From Gemmatimonadaceae bacterium (lineage in GTDB: Bacteria > Gemmatimonadota > Gemmatimonadetes > Gemmatimonadales > Gemmatimonadaceae): DNA of 10,054 nt. Where the stretch lies: positions 1 to 10,054 of the forward strand of contig JANWKK010000123.1 in the NCBI GenBank assembly GCA_025451425.1. The letters are read 5' to 3'. The position numbers were made by a program, and so were the translations under genes. Positions 1 to 6,381 of the stretch are shown here, piece by piece; within the stretch, counting starts at the first letter, position 1, and each line of letters starts with the position of its first letter. The notes beneath the pieces are model-generated. The model saw only the letters and a list, made by a program, of their open reading frames with translations. It made no database searches and was not told the origin of the DNA.

Positions 1-1
1 C

Positions 2-1222
2 CTGGTCGTTACATACTTGCTCATCGCTGCCCAGGGACTACCCTGGCTCCGGCTAACGCGACCGGCTGCGTCGCTCCTCGGCGCTGTCGCCATGGTGAGC
101 ATCGGCGGTCTCGCGCTCCAGGACGCGTACGCCGCCATCGACATGAACGTCATCGTCTTTCTCCTTGGCGTGCTGCTCCTCACTGCGTATCTGGAGCTCG
201 GTGGGTTTTTCGAGTGGATCGCAGCGCGGATCGTTAGGTACGCGCACTCGCCGGCGTCTCTCCTCGCGGTCGTGATCGGCGTGAGCGGGATCCTGTCCGC
301 GTTCTTCGTCAACGACACTATCTGCCTCGTGCTCCCGCCGCTCGTGCTCGCTGTCGTGCGGCCGCTCGGTCTCCGGCCGCTGCCGTATCTTCTCGGCATC
401 GCACTCGGCTCGAACGTCGGGAGCGCGATGACGCCGACGGGGAATCCACAGAACATGCTCATCGGTGTCTCGAGCGGAATTCCTTTTGCTCGCTTCGTGG
501 GACTGCTCGCGCTGCCGTCGATTGGCGGACTTGCCATCGTTTTCGCCGTGCTCGTCTTCGTGCATCGGCGCGATCTTACCAACCCGGTGCGTCGCCTAAC
601 GACGACAAGCTTGGTAGCCGTCGAGCATCCCTTCGATCGCGTACTCGTGACGAAGGCGCTGGTGTTGTTTTGTGGCGCGCTCATCGGCTGGCTTGCCGGA
701 CTGTCGATGCCGCTCGTCGCCATTTCCGCCGCGGCGGTCCTCATCGCCGTCGCGCGACGCGACCCGACACAAGCGTTCGCGAACGTCGAGTGGGAGCTGC
801 TCTTGTTCTTCGCGGCGCTGTTCGTCGTCATGCGCGGCGTGCGAGACCTGCCACTGGTACAGGAGTTGACCTCGGCGAGCGCAGCGCATTTGTCCGGCGC
901 TCGTTTTCACGATGCGAGCGTCGTGACCGCGGCGATGCTCGCCCTCTCGAACCTCGTGTCGAACGTTCCGGCGGTGATTCTCTGGCTGCCGATCGCGCCG
1001 CGCACAGCGCATCCCGATTTCGTGTGGCTCGTGATGGCGATGAGCTCGACATTCGCCGGCAACCTCACGCTGATCGGTTCGATGGCCAATCTCATCGTCG
1101 CCGAGCGCGCAAGCGCGCGCGGCGAGCGGATTGGCTTCGTCGATTATCTGAAGGTCGGCGTGCCAGCAACGATCGCGACAATGTTATGGGGAATTCTCTG
1201 GATCGTCTTACTGGCGAAATAA
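2..1222 (+). CDS. ArsB/NhaD/SLC13-type ion permease (5' end outside window)
   Basis: Integral inner-membrane transporter of the ion transporter (IT) superfamily, which includes ArsB, NhaD and SLC13 permeases. The reading frame is open to the left edge; the first visible residues (LVVTYLLIA) already look like the first membrane helix, so the true start lies upstream. The TTG at position 17 is only the first possible start codon inside the window. About 406 residues are visible, almost all in hydrophobic helices. Two signature segments repeat in the two halves, as expected for the inverted-repeat fold. The first half has FVNDTICLVLPPLVL followed by SNVGSAMTPTGNPQN. The second half has NLVSNVPAVILWLP followed by AGNLTLIGSMANLIV. 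The substrate cannot be read from the sequence: arsenite, dicarboxylate, sulfate and Na+/H+ exchange are all known in this superfamily. No arsR or arsC is visible nearby. The gene ends 10 bases from a convergent small membrane protein gene. Confidence 0.88.
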   Translation: MVVTYLLIAAQGLPWLRLTRPAASLLGAVAMVSIGGLALQDAYAAIDMNVIVFLLGVLLLTAYLELGGFFEWIAARIVRYAHSPASLLAVVIGVSGILSAFFVNDTICLVLPPLVLAVVRPLGLRPLPYLLGIALGSNVGSAMTPTGNPQNMLIGVSSGIPFARFVGLLALPSIGGLAIVFAVLVFVHRRDLTNPVRRLTTTSLVAVEHPFDRVLVTKALVLFCGALIGWLAGLSMPLVAISAAAVLIAVARRDPTQAFANVEWELLLFFAALFVVMRGVRDLPLVQELTSASAAHLSGARFHDASVVTAAMLALSNLVSNVPAVILWLPIAPRTAHPDFVWLVMAMSSTFAGNLTLIGSMANLIVAERASARGERIGFVDYLKVGVPATIATMLWGILWIVLLAK

Positions 1223-1232
1223 ACGTGGTGTA

Positions 1233-1400
1233 TCACTTCTTGGGCGTCGGGTGCGCACGATCACCGCGCACGACGATGCGCCAGATGAGCATCGAGACGC
1301 CGATCGTCAGCAGCAGGTGAATCCAGCCTGGACCGTCGAGCAGCGTACCGATTGCCCAGATCACGAGCAGTGCGATTGCCGCGATGATGCCGATGTCCAT
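1233..1400 (-). CDS. Lmo0937/DUF5670-like two-helix membrane protein
   Basis: A 55-residue hydrophobic protein. It has two predicted membrane helices, at about residues 3-20 and 27-45, separated by a short DGPGWIH turn, and a basic tail (RGDRAHPTPKK). The GWIHLLLTIGV stretch after the turn resembles the G-x-IHLLLVIAV hallmark of the Lmo0937/DUF5670 family, whose role is unknown. The frame is open further upstream, but the ATG at 1400 is chosen because GAGGAA lies eight bases before it (complement of about 1409-1414). The in-frame ATG at 1409 would sit on top of that site. A TATAAG box at 1443-1448 (complement) could be the -10 element. The gene is convergent with the permease (10-base gap) and diverges from the pterin gene run. 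The gene is fairly certain; the family assignment comes from pattern recognition alone. Confidence 0.68.
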   Translation of the reverse strand: MDIGIIAAIALLVIWAIGTLLDGPGWIHLLLTIGVSMLIWRIVVRGDRAHPTPKK

Positions 1401-1442
1401 TGATTGCATTCCTCGTTTCGCGCTCGTAGATTGCGCGACGAT

Positions 1443-1448
1443 CTTATA
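1443..1448 (-). promoter_or_regulatory. Possible -10 box for the small membrane protein
   Basis: Read on the minus strand, TATAAG matches five of six bases of the sigma-70 -10 consensus. It lies about 43 bases before the ATG at 1400, giving a short leader that contains the GAGGAA ribosome site. No good -35 hexamer is visible 16-18 bases upstream, so this may be a weak promoter or one used by an alternative sigma factor. Confidence 0.3.
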
Positions 1449-1614
1449 GGAGAAATTCGGGGCGGAGAACCATCGTTTTCGAGCCAACAAGTCCACTGAA
1501 GTGGTTCGATAATCTATGCTGACGTCATGCCCCCAGTGCGGGGGAAGGCGGGAGGCGTGGTGAGGACCTCATACATTCGGCTGGGCTTCGCAAAACCCTT
1601 CTTCGTTCCGACTC

Positions 1615-1644
1615 TCGAGCCCCGCGGGAAACCGCGGGGCTCGA
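1615..1644 (+). promoter_or_regulatory. Strong GC-rich stem-loop with GAAA tetraloop
   Basis: A perfect 13-bp stem (1615-1627 paired with 1632-1644) is closed by a GAAA tetraloop, a very stable GNRA-type loop. It is followed by CTTATTGAGG, which has no real T-tract, so it is not a textbook intrinsic terminator on the plus strand. The minus-strand side has no T-run either. It lies about 100 bases upstream of the pterin synthase start. It could end an unseen short transcript begun near 1508, attenuate the downstream genes, or act as a stabilising structure in a small RNA. Confidence 0.5.
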
Positions 1645-1682
1645 CTTATTGAGGGGCCAGGGTCCACGGGCATACGGGCTAA

Positions 1683-1712
1683 TAACTGGAACGCTGTAAT
1701 ATTCCGCAGTTA
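1683..1712. promoter_or_regulatory. Dyad upstream of the pterin gene run (possible operator)
   Basis: TAACTG (1683-1688) and CAGTTA (1707-1712) form a perfect 6-bp inverted repeat 18 bases apart. GAA (1689-1691) and TTC (1702-1704) inside it add a nested symmetry. TAATAT at 1697-1702 lies within the loop and is a four-of-six match to a -10 box. A -10 inside a dyad would suit a repressor site, but without a -35 this remains a guess. Confidence 0.25.
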
Positions 1713-1744
1713 CCGTAGCCTCTCAGCTCTAGCCCCTAGCCCCT

Positions 1745-2158
1745 TTGCCCGTCGTTACAGTAGTTCGCCGCATGCAATTCAACGCGGCCCACCGCGTGCA
1801 CAATCCTGCGCTCTCCGAAGAAGAGAATCGCGCGCTGTTCGGCAAGTGCAACAATCCGAACTGGCACGGGCACAACTACACGCTCGACATCTTTGTCACG
1901 GGTCCCGTCGACGAACGGACTGGTTACGTCATCGATCTCGCGAAGCTCAAAGCGATCGTACAGCGTGAAGTCGTCGACAAGGTCGATCATCGTAATTTGA
2001 ATCTCGAGGTCGACTTCATGCAGGGCGTGATTCCGACGACGGAGAACATCGTCGTCGGGATGTGGCGCGTAATCGCGCCGCACGTTGCGCCGGGCCGCCT
2101 GACGCGCCTCGTACTCTGGGAGACGCCAAACAATTACGTCGAGTACGACGGCCGATGA
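1745..2158 (+). CDS. 6-pyruvoyl-tetrahydropterin synthase (PTPS), eukaryote-like type
   Basis: Zinc enzyme that converts 7,8-dihydroneopterin triphosphate to 6-pyruvoyl-tetrahydropterin, the second step of tetrahydrobiopterin synthesis; the QueD branch of the same family instead serves queuosine. The 137 residues carry a full active site: zinc ligands His16, His41 and His43; catalytic Cys35 with Asp81 and His82; pterin-binding Glu126. As I recall the rat enzyme (Cys42, Asp88, His89, Glu133, His23/48/50), every residue matches with a constant offset of seven. The motif is GKCNNPNWHGHNY, a C-x5-HGH spacing, whereas QueD typically has C-x3-HGH. The start is TTG at 1745: the only alternative upstream is cut off by a stop at 1730, and the protein then begins at the usual place before strand 1. 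No Shine-Dalgarno is visible. First gene of a same-strand run with an SDR 26 bases downstream. Confidence 0.9.
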   Translation: MPVVTVVRRMQFNAAHRVHNPALSEEENRALFGKCNNPNWHGHNYTLDIFVTGPVDERTGYVIDLAKLKAIVQREVVDKVDHRNLNLEVDFMQGVIPTTENIVVGMWRVIAPHVAPGRLTRLVLWETPNNYVEYDGR

Positions 2159-2184
2159 GTCGCCGTCGCCCTTAGGCTCATCCG

Positions 2185-2898
2185 ATGGCTGCGCTGCCGC
2201 TTGCCGGTCGCCATGCCGTCGTCACCGGCGCCTCGCGCGGCATCGGTCTCGCCATCGCGACCGCGCTCGGCGGGGCGGGTGCGAGCCTAACGCTGATCGC
2301 CCGCGACAAACGGACACTCGAGAAGCTCGCCTCGAAGCTCGATGCACGCGCGCTTTCGTGCGACGTTGGCGACGCGGCTGCTGTCGAGCGCACAATTGCC
2401 GTGATCGAGCGCGACGACGCGGCTCCGGATATCCTGGTGAATAACGCCGGACTCTTCCAACCTGCTCCGGTCGACGCGACCACGCCCGAAGCGCTGAGCG
2501 CTGCGCTCGAGGTCAACCTCGTCGCGCCATTTCGATTCGTCCGCGCGTTCCTTCCCTCGATGCTCGAGCGGGGCACCGGCGACATTGTGAGCCTTGGTTC
2601 GATCGCGGATCACGCGACGTTTCCCGAGAACGCGGCATACGGCGCGAGCAAGCACGGGCTGCGCGCGCTGCACGACGTGCTCCGAGCGGAGCTGCACGGC
2701 ACCGGAGTCCGTGTCACGCTCATCTCACCGGGGCCCGTCGACACATCGCTCTGGGACGAGATCGACCCCGATTCGCGTGAAGGCTTCACGCCGCGCTCTC
2801 GGATGCTCGCGCCTAACGCGGTGGCCGCTGCAGTGCTCTATGCCATCACCCAGCCGCGAGAGGTCGACATCGAGCTGATCCGTCTGTCTCGCAGCTGA
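2185..2898 (+). CDS. Short-chain dehydrogenase/reductase, candidate sepiapterin-reductase-like enzyme
   Basis: Classical SDR, 237 residues, with a Rossmann fold that binds NAD(P)H. The visible landmarks are complete and in order: TGASRGIG cofactor loop at 14-21; basic Arg40 after strand 2, favouring NADPH; Asp60-Val61; NNAG at 86-89; catalytic Asn111, Ser139, Tyr152 and Lys156 (YGASK); and SPGPVDT at 181-187 after strand 6. The substrate cannot be read from sequence; SDRs include 3-oxoacyl-ACP reductases, sugar and steroid dehydrogenases, and pterin reductases. The position right after PTPS raises the possibility that it reduces the 6-pyruvoyl side chain, as sepiapterin reductase does. That is inference from context only. 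ATG at 2185 has no strong ribosome site. The next gene starts 11 bases after its stop, which suggests one transcript. Confidence 0.9.
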   Translation: MAALPLAGRHAVVTGASRGIGLAIATALGGAGASLTLIARDKRTLEKLASKLDARALSCDVGDAAAVERTIAVIERDDAAPDILVNNAGLFQPAPVDATTPEALSAALEVNLVAPFRFVRAFLPSMLERGTGDIVSLGSIADHATFPENAAYGASKHGLRALHDVLRAELHGTGVRVTLISPGPVDTSLWDEIDPDSREGFTPRSRMLAPNAVAAAVLYAITQPREVDIELIRLSRS

Positions 2899-2909
2899 GA
2901 GTAAGCATC

Positions 2910-3542
2910 GTGTTCATCGAGCTCGTCGACGTCTTGCGCTGCCCGAACCGACACGCGGAAACCTGGCTCGTGCTTGCCGCTGAGCACACGGAGGGCCGCG
3001 ACATCATGTCGGGGATACTGGGCTGCCCCATATGCAAGGCCGAGTTTCCGATCGTGGATGGCGTGGCGCGCTTTGGCGATGCACTGCGAGCCGGCGCCCG
3101 GGGTGAGCAACCTGACGAGAATGAGGCGCTACGGCTTGCGGCATTGCTCGACCTCACCGACTCGCGCGGGTATGCGATCCTGATCGGCGACACAGGGCGA
3201 GACGCGACGCTGCTGCGTGCAATGTCTGACGTGCAGCTCATGCTCGTCGATCCTCCGCCGGCGGTCGAGATGGGCTTTGGCCTCTCGGGCCTAACGACTC
3301 CAGCGTCCGGTGCTCTCCCGCTCGCGTCCGGGAGCGCTCGCGCGGTCGCTCTCGACGAGCACGCGACGCCAGAGCTATTGAGCTCGGTGCTCGGCGTTCT
3401 AGCGCCGAGTGGCCGGCTCCTCGCGCCGGTTAGGCTCGCACTGCCGCATGGCGTCATGGAGCTCGCGCGAGATAACCGTCACTGGCTCGCCGAACGGGCG
3501 TCCGCCCCGTCAGGAGTCATCGGCCTTAGTCGGCGGCGCTGA
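2910..3542 (+). CDS. Trm112-like zinc-ribbon protein with degenerate methyltransferase-like domain
   Basis: A 210-residue protein. Residues 1-56 resemble the Trm112p-like zinc ribbon often found at the N-terminus of small bacterial methyltransferases: LVDVLRCPNRH, then CPICKAEFPIVDGVARF. The likely ligands are Cys11, Cys39 and Cys42; the usual fourth Cys of the first CPxC is replaced, with His15 the nearest substitute. Residues 85-210 keep the outline of a class I SAM methyltransferase: ILIGDTG where motif I should be, VDPPP near the end of strand 2, and VLAPSGRLLAP resembling the late RPGGRLV segment. The glycine-rich SAM loop (GxGxG) is missing, so it may be a catalytically dead or very divergent relative. 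GTG at 2910 is used, 11 bases after the SDR stop, with a weak GAGAG site upstream. Ends convergent with the acyl-CoA synthetase. Confidence 0.72.
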   Translation: MFIELVDVLRCPNRHAETWLVLAAEHTEGRDIMSGILGCPICKAEFPIVDGVARFGDALRAGARGEQPDENEALRLAALLDLTDSRGYAILIGDTGRDATLLRAMSDVQLMLVDPPPAVEMGFGLSGLTTPASGALPLASGSARAVALDEHATPELLSSVLGVLAPSGRLLAPVRLALPHGVMELARDNRHWLAERASAPSGVIGLSRRR

Positions 3543-3551
3543 CCTCTGCTC

Positions 3552-3604
3552 GCTGCGCTCGCAGCAGCTATGGGGAGTTGTGCGCGCTGGTCGCGCGCAC
3601 TCCC
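3552..3604. terminator. Possible bidirectional terminator hairpins between convergent genes
   Basis: The 75-base gap between the zinc-ribbon protein and the acyl-CoA synthetase holds two stem-loops. The first pairs GCTGC (3552-3556) with GCAGC (3561-3565). The second pairs TGCGCGC (3581-3587) with GCGCGCA (3593-3599) around a five-base loop and is extended by GGGAG (3573-3577) with CTCCC (3600-3604) after a three-base bulge. No T-tract follows on either strand, so termination is suggested by position and stability rather than by a full motif. Confidence 0.35.
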
Positions 3605-3617
3605 GCTCCTCTCGCAG

Positions 3618-5456
3618 TTACACTCCGGCGGGCTCACCTTCGTCGACGTAGAGTGCGTCGATCACCGACTTGTACGTCTGATCGATTACTCTCCGCTTCA
3701 CCTTCAAAGTCGGCGTCAGCTCGCCGCGCTCGATCGAGAAATCGTTTTCGAGCAGCGCGATCTTTTTCGGCATCTCGAAGCGCGCTAGCCCCTGCAGCTC
3801 TTCGGCGACTTCCTTCTCGATTTTCCCCCGCACCGTGGGCATCTGCAGCAACTGCGCGCGATCGGTCCAGATGAGATTCTTGTAGCGCGCCCACTTCTCG
3901 AGCTGCTCCCAGTTGGGCACGACGAGCAGCACCGGAAACTTTCGCTTGTCTCCGATCATCACCGCCTGCGATATGTACTTGTTCGTTTTCACTTTGTTTT
4001 CGATCGGCTGCGGCGCGATCTTTTTGCCGCCGGCCGTCGCGATGATGTCCTTCTTGCGATCGGTGATGCGCAGGAAGGCATCCTCCAGCTCGCCGATGTC
4101 GCCGGTGTGAAACCAGCCTTCGTCGTCGATCGCTTCTCTCGTCGCCTCAGGTTTGTTGTAATAACCTTTCATCACGTGTGGACCACGCGTACAGATCTCG
4201 CCGTCGCTCGCAATCATCACTTCGACGCCCGGCACCGGTTTCCCCACTGTCCCGATGCGGAACGCCGACGGCGTGTTCACCGCGATCACGGGCGACGTCT
4301 CCGTCAGTCCGTATCCCTCGAGAATCTCGAGACCGGCGGCGTAGAAGAACTTGTTGATCTCCGGCGCGAGCGGTGCACCGCCTGACACGAAGTAGCGAAG
4401 CTGCCCACCCGTTCGCGTCTTGAGCTTCGAGAAGACGAGCTTCTGCGCGATGGAATACTGCAGCGCCAGGAAACCACCGGGCTCGCGACCAGCAAGCTTC
4501 TCCGTTGCCCAGCGATCGGCGACGCCGCGCGCCCAGAAGAAGATCCGCTTCTTGAGCGCGCCGCCCGCGAGCGCGTTCTCGAGAACACGGGCGTACATCT
4601 TCTCGTACAGTCGCGGAACGGAGAGAACGAGGCTCGGCTTTACGGCCTGCATGTCGATAGGCACCGTGTCGATCGACTCTGCGTACGCGATCGATGCGCC
4701 GACATGCAGCATGAGATAATGGCCCGCCATCCGCTCAAAGATGTGCGACAGCGGCAAAAAACTGAGGCAGCTGTCGTTACCGGCGAAGGGTATCTCAACC
4801 GCGCTCGCCATCACATTCGAGTAGATGTTGTCATGCGTGAGCATCACGCCCTTCGGCTCACCAGTCGTTCCCGACGTGTAGATGATCGTCGCAACGTCGT
4901 CCGGGCGCACTGTGTCAGCACTGCCTCGATAGGCAGCGATCGTCGCCTGCGATTCCGCCGCCGCTCCCTTCGCCTCGAGCTCTGCCATCGTTAGGTCGAC
5001 GCCGTCTTCGCGCGATGCGCTGAAACCGACTACGGTATGGAGCGCGGGACACTCGCGGCGAATCTGCCGAACCTTGTCCGCCTGAGCCGCCGTCGAAACG
5101 AAGATGGCCGTCGCGCCGCAGTCACGCAGGATATACGCGACCTGGTCCGGGGGCAGATTCGGGTAGATCGGGACGTCGGTGAGCGCCGCGGTGAGGCATG
5201 CGTAGTCGGCGATTGCCCACTCCGGACGATTCTCCGAGAGAATCGCGACGCGTTCCCCTCGCTTGATGCCTAACGCTTGCAGTCCCAGCGCAGACCGGCG
5301 CACTCGCTCGGCGAGCGTGCGATGAGAGATCGGCTGATACGTCCGGCCGACCTTCACCTGTAGCGCGTCGGGCCGATCGAACTTCTGAACGGCCTCGAAG
5401 AAGAGATGGTTGAGCGTGCCTGGTGCCGAGTTGCGCGGTCCACCACTGGCGATCAT
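3618..5456 (-). CDS. Long-chain acyl-CoA synthetase (AMP-forming, FadD15-like)
   Basis: Activates fatty acids with ATP to acyl-adenylate and then acyl-CoA, feeding beta-oxidation or lipid synthesis; peripheral membrane or cytoplasmic. The 612 residues show the motifs of the ANL superfamily in order: P-loop IIYTSGTTGEPKG (191-203), YGLTETSP (382-389), GWFHTGD (447-453), the hinge DRKKDII (466-472) followed by GGKKIAPQPIEN, and the C-terminal catalytic lysine in GELTPTLKVKR (Lys585). The insert after the hinge and the overall length fit the FadD15-like long-chain group rather than acetate ligases. The start is ATG at 5456 because GGAGG lies five bases upstream (complement of 5462-5466). A TTG start at 5513 would add 19 unconserved residues and lacks a ribosome site. 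It follows the lipoprotein gene after 103 bases, so it may share that transcript or have its own promoter. Confidence 0.93.
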   Translation of the reverse strand: MIASGGPRNSAPGTLNHLFFEAVQKFDRPDALQVKVGRTYQPISHRTLAERVRRSALGLQALGIKRGERVAILSENRPEWAIADYACLTAALTDVPIYPNLPPDQVAYILRDCGATAIFVSTAAQADKVRQIRRECPALHTVVGFSASREDGVDLTMAELEAKGAAAESQATIAAYRGSADTVRPDDVATIIYTSGTTGEPKGVMLTHDNIYSNVMASAVEIPFAGNDSCLSFLPLSHIFERMAGHYLMLHVGASIAYAESIDTVPIDMQAVKPSLVLSVPRLYEKMYARVLENALAGGALKKRIFFWARGVADRWATEKLAGREPGGFLALQYSIAQKLVFSKLKTRTGGQLRYFVSGGAPLAPEINKFFYAAGLEILEGYGLTETSPVIAVNTPSAFRIGTVGKPVPGVEVMIASDGEICTRGPHVMKGYYNKPEATREAIDDEGWFHTGDIGELEDAFLRITDRKKDIIATAGGKKIAPQPIENKVKTNKYISQAVMIGDKRKFPVLLVVPNWEQLEKWARYKNLIWTDRAQLLQMPTVRGKIEKEVAEELQGLARFEMPKKIALLENDFSIERGELTPTLKVKRRVIDQTYKSVIDALYVDEGEPAGV

Positions 5457-5559
5457 CAAAGCCTCCGTTGTCGTCGACGCTTCGCTCGAAATGAAGAGCG
5501 CTGTTGCTGACAACCTATACCCCGTGAGTGCAACGGCGGGTATGCGACAACTGACGTAG

Positions 5560-6381
5560 CTACGGACTCGGATTCAGCCTGATCTGGATGACAAAAGTGT
5601 CGTCGGGAGCGAAAGGCAGCGGTTGACCTTGATACTGTACGCGTGCAACGACCACAGCCGAGTCGGCCGTCTGGCCCAGAAGGAGACTATCGCTGATGGC
5701 AGTCTCCCTGAGCAGCAGTTGGAGCGACGCTTGCCCCGAAGAATTCGTGACGGCGACAGTGCTGTCCGCGCCATTTCCTCGCAGGACGAGGGTTGGCCCC
5801 GTCGCGCCAGGCTTCGTCGGTGGCATGTAGGCGATTCGATAAGAGACGACGTACTTCTGAACCACGGTATCGGCGGCGCGTACCGTAACCGTCAGCGGCG
5901 GAGAAAGTAGTGTCGATGCAAGCGTATCCGCTGAGGGCGTAAAAAGAAAAGTCGTATCCGGTCCTCTCATCGCTGCGACTGGCATCGGCACTACTGGGTA
6001 GGCCATTGTCGGTGTTTGGACGAACCCACCGACGCTGTTCGCCTGCCTCACCGATGCCACGACGGATGCAGACGGCGAGAGCGCAATACCATGTGCAACA
6101 CCAGTTATGCTGTCCACGGTGAGACCGCCCGTGGAATCGACGGCGTAGAACCTCACAATCACGTCACGTAATGTGTCTCCCTTCGTATCGAACGCCACAA
6201 CCTGCAACGGTGCCGGACTCCCGCCGGTATCCCTCGATACGTCACCAACCACCACGGACGGCGACGGCAGGATCACCGGTGTGATCGCGCCGATCTGCGG
6301 CACGTTCGACGTGATATCGAGACACGACGTCGCGGCCCACAGCGCGACCATCGTGGCGAGCACTCCGGTGGCACGTCGCAT
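5560..6381 (-). CDS. Putative lipoprotein with Ig-like (Big-type) beta domains
   Basis: A 273-residue exported protein of unknown function. It has a short basic N-terminus (MRRATG), a hydrophobic stretch, and a lipobox-like ALWAATSC with Cys20 as the likely lipidated residue. The -3 Ala, -2 Thr and -1 Ser are permissive rather than ideal. The rest is rich in Val, Thr, Ser and Pro with no membrane helices. It looks like two Ig-like beta domains, at about residues 42-110 (PLQVVAFDTKGDTLRDV) and 145-270 (a segment with SSGQASLQLLL, as in invasin/Big repeats). ATG at 6381 overlaps the TGA of the upstream ParA gene by one base (TGATG), which points to translational coupling; a GTG at 6384 is a poorer alternative. 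Coupling to a cytoplasmic ParA suggests a shared envelope-related role, but nothing in the sequence names a ligand. Confidence 0.75.
   Translation of the reverse strand: MRRATGVLATMVALWAATSCLDITSNVPQIGAITPVILPSPSVVVGDVSRDTGGSPAPLQVVAFDTKGDTLRDVIVRFYAVDSTGGLTVDSITGVAHGIALSPSASVVASVRQANSVGGFVQTPTMAYPVVPMPVAAMRGPDTTFLFTPSADTLASTLLSPPLTVTVRAADTVVQKYVVSYRIAYMPPTKPGATGPTLVLRGNGADSTVAVTNSSGQASLQLLLRETAISDSLLLGQTADSAVVVARVQYQGQPLPFAPDDTFVIQIRLNPSP

Larger units (their letters stand above)
1401..1744. other. 344-base divergent intergenic region with several dyads
   Basis: The region lies between the minus-strand small membrane protein and the plus-strand pterin gene run. No convincing ORF or tRNA was found. 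It holds, in order: a dyad CCACT-GA-AGTGG at 1493-1504; a small hairpin CCCCC-AGTGC-GGGGG at 1530-1544; a short dyad TGAGG-A-CCTCA at 1561-1571; a strong GC-rich hairpin at 1615-1644; an AT-richer dyad TAACTG...CAGTTA at 1683-1712; and two tandem copies of TAGCCCC at 1730-1743, directly before the TTG start codon. A GATAAT at 1508-1513 on the plus strand could be a -10 box for a leader or small RNA running through the hairpins, but no clear -35 goes with it. I recognise no riboswitch class. Confidence 0.55.

Noticed and set aside
1401..1496. Longer form of the small membrane protein beginning at 1496
   Set aside because: The added residues are not hydrophobic or family-like, and the GAGGAA site points to ATG at 1400.
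1745..2158. Naming the pterin synthase queD
   Set aside because: The C-x5-HGH spacing and the match to animal PTPS residues do not fit the C-x3-HGH pattern of QueD, and no queuosine genes are adjacent.
5457..5513. TTG start at 5513 for the acyl-CoA synthetase
   Set aside because: It lacks a ribosome site and adds unconserved residues, while ATG at 5456 has GGAGG at good spacing.
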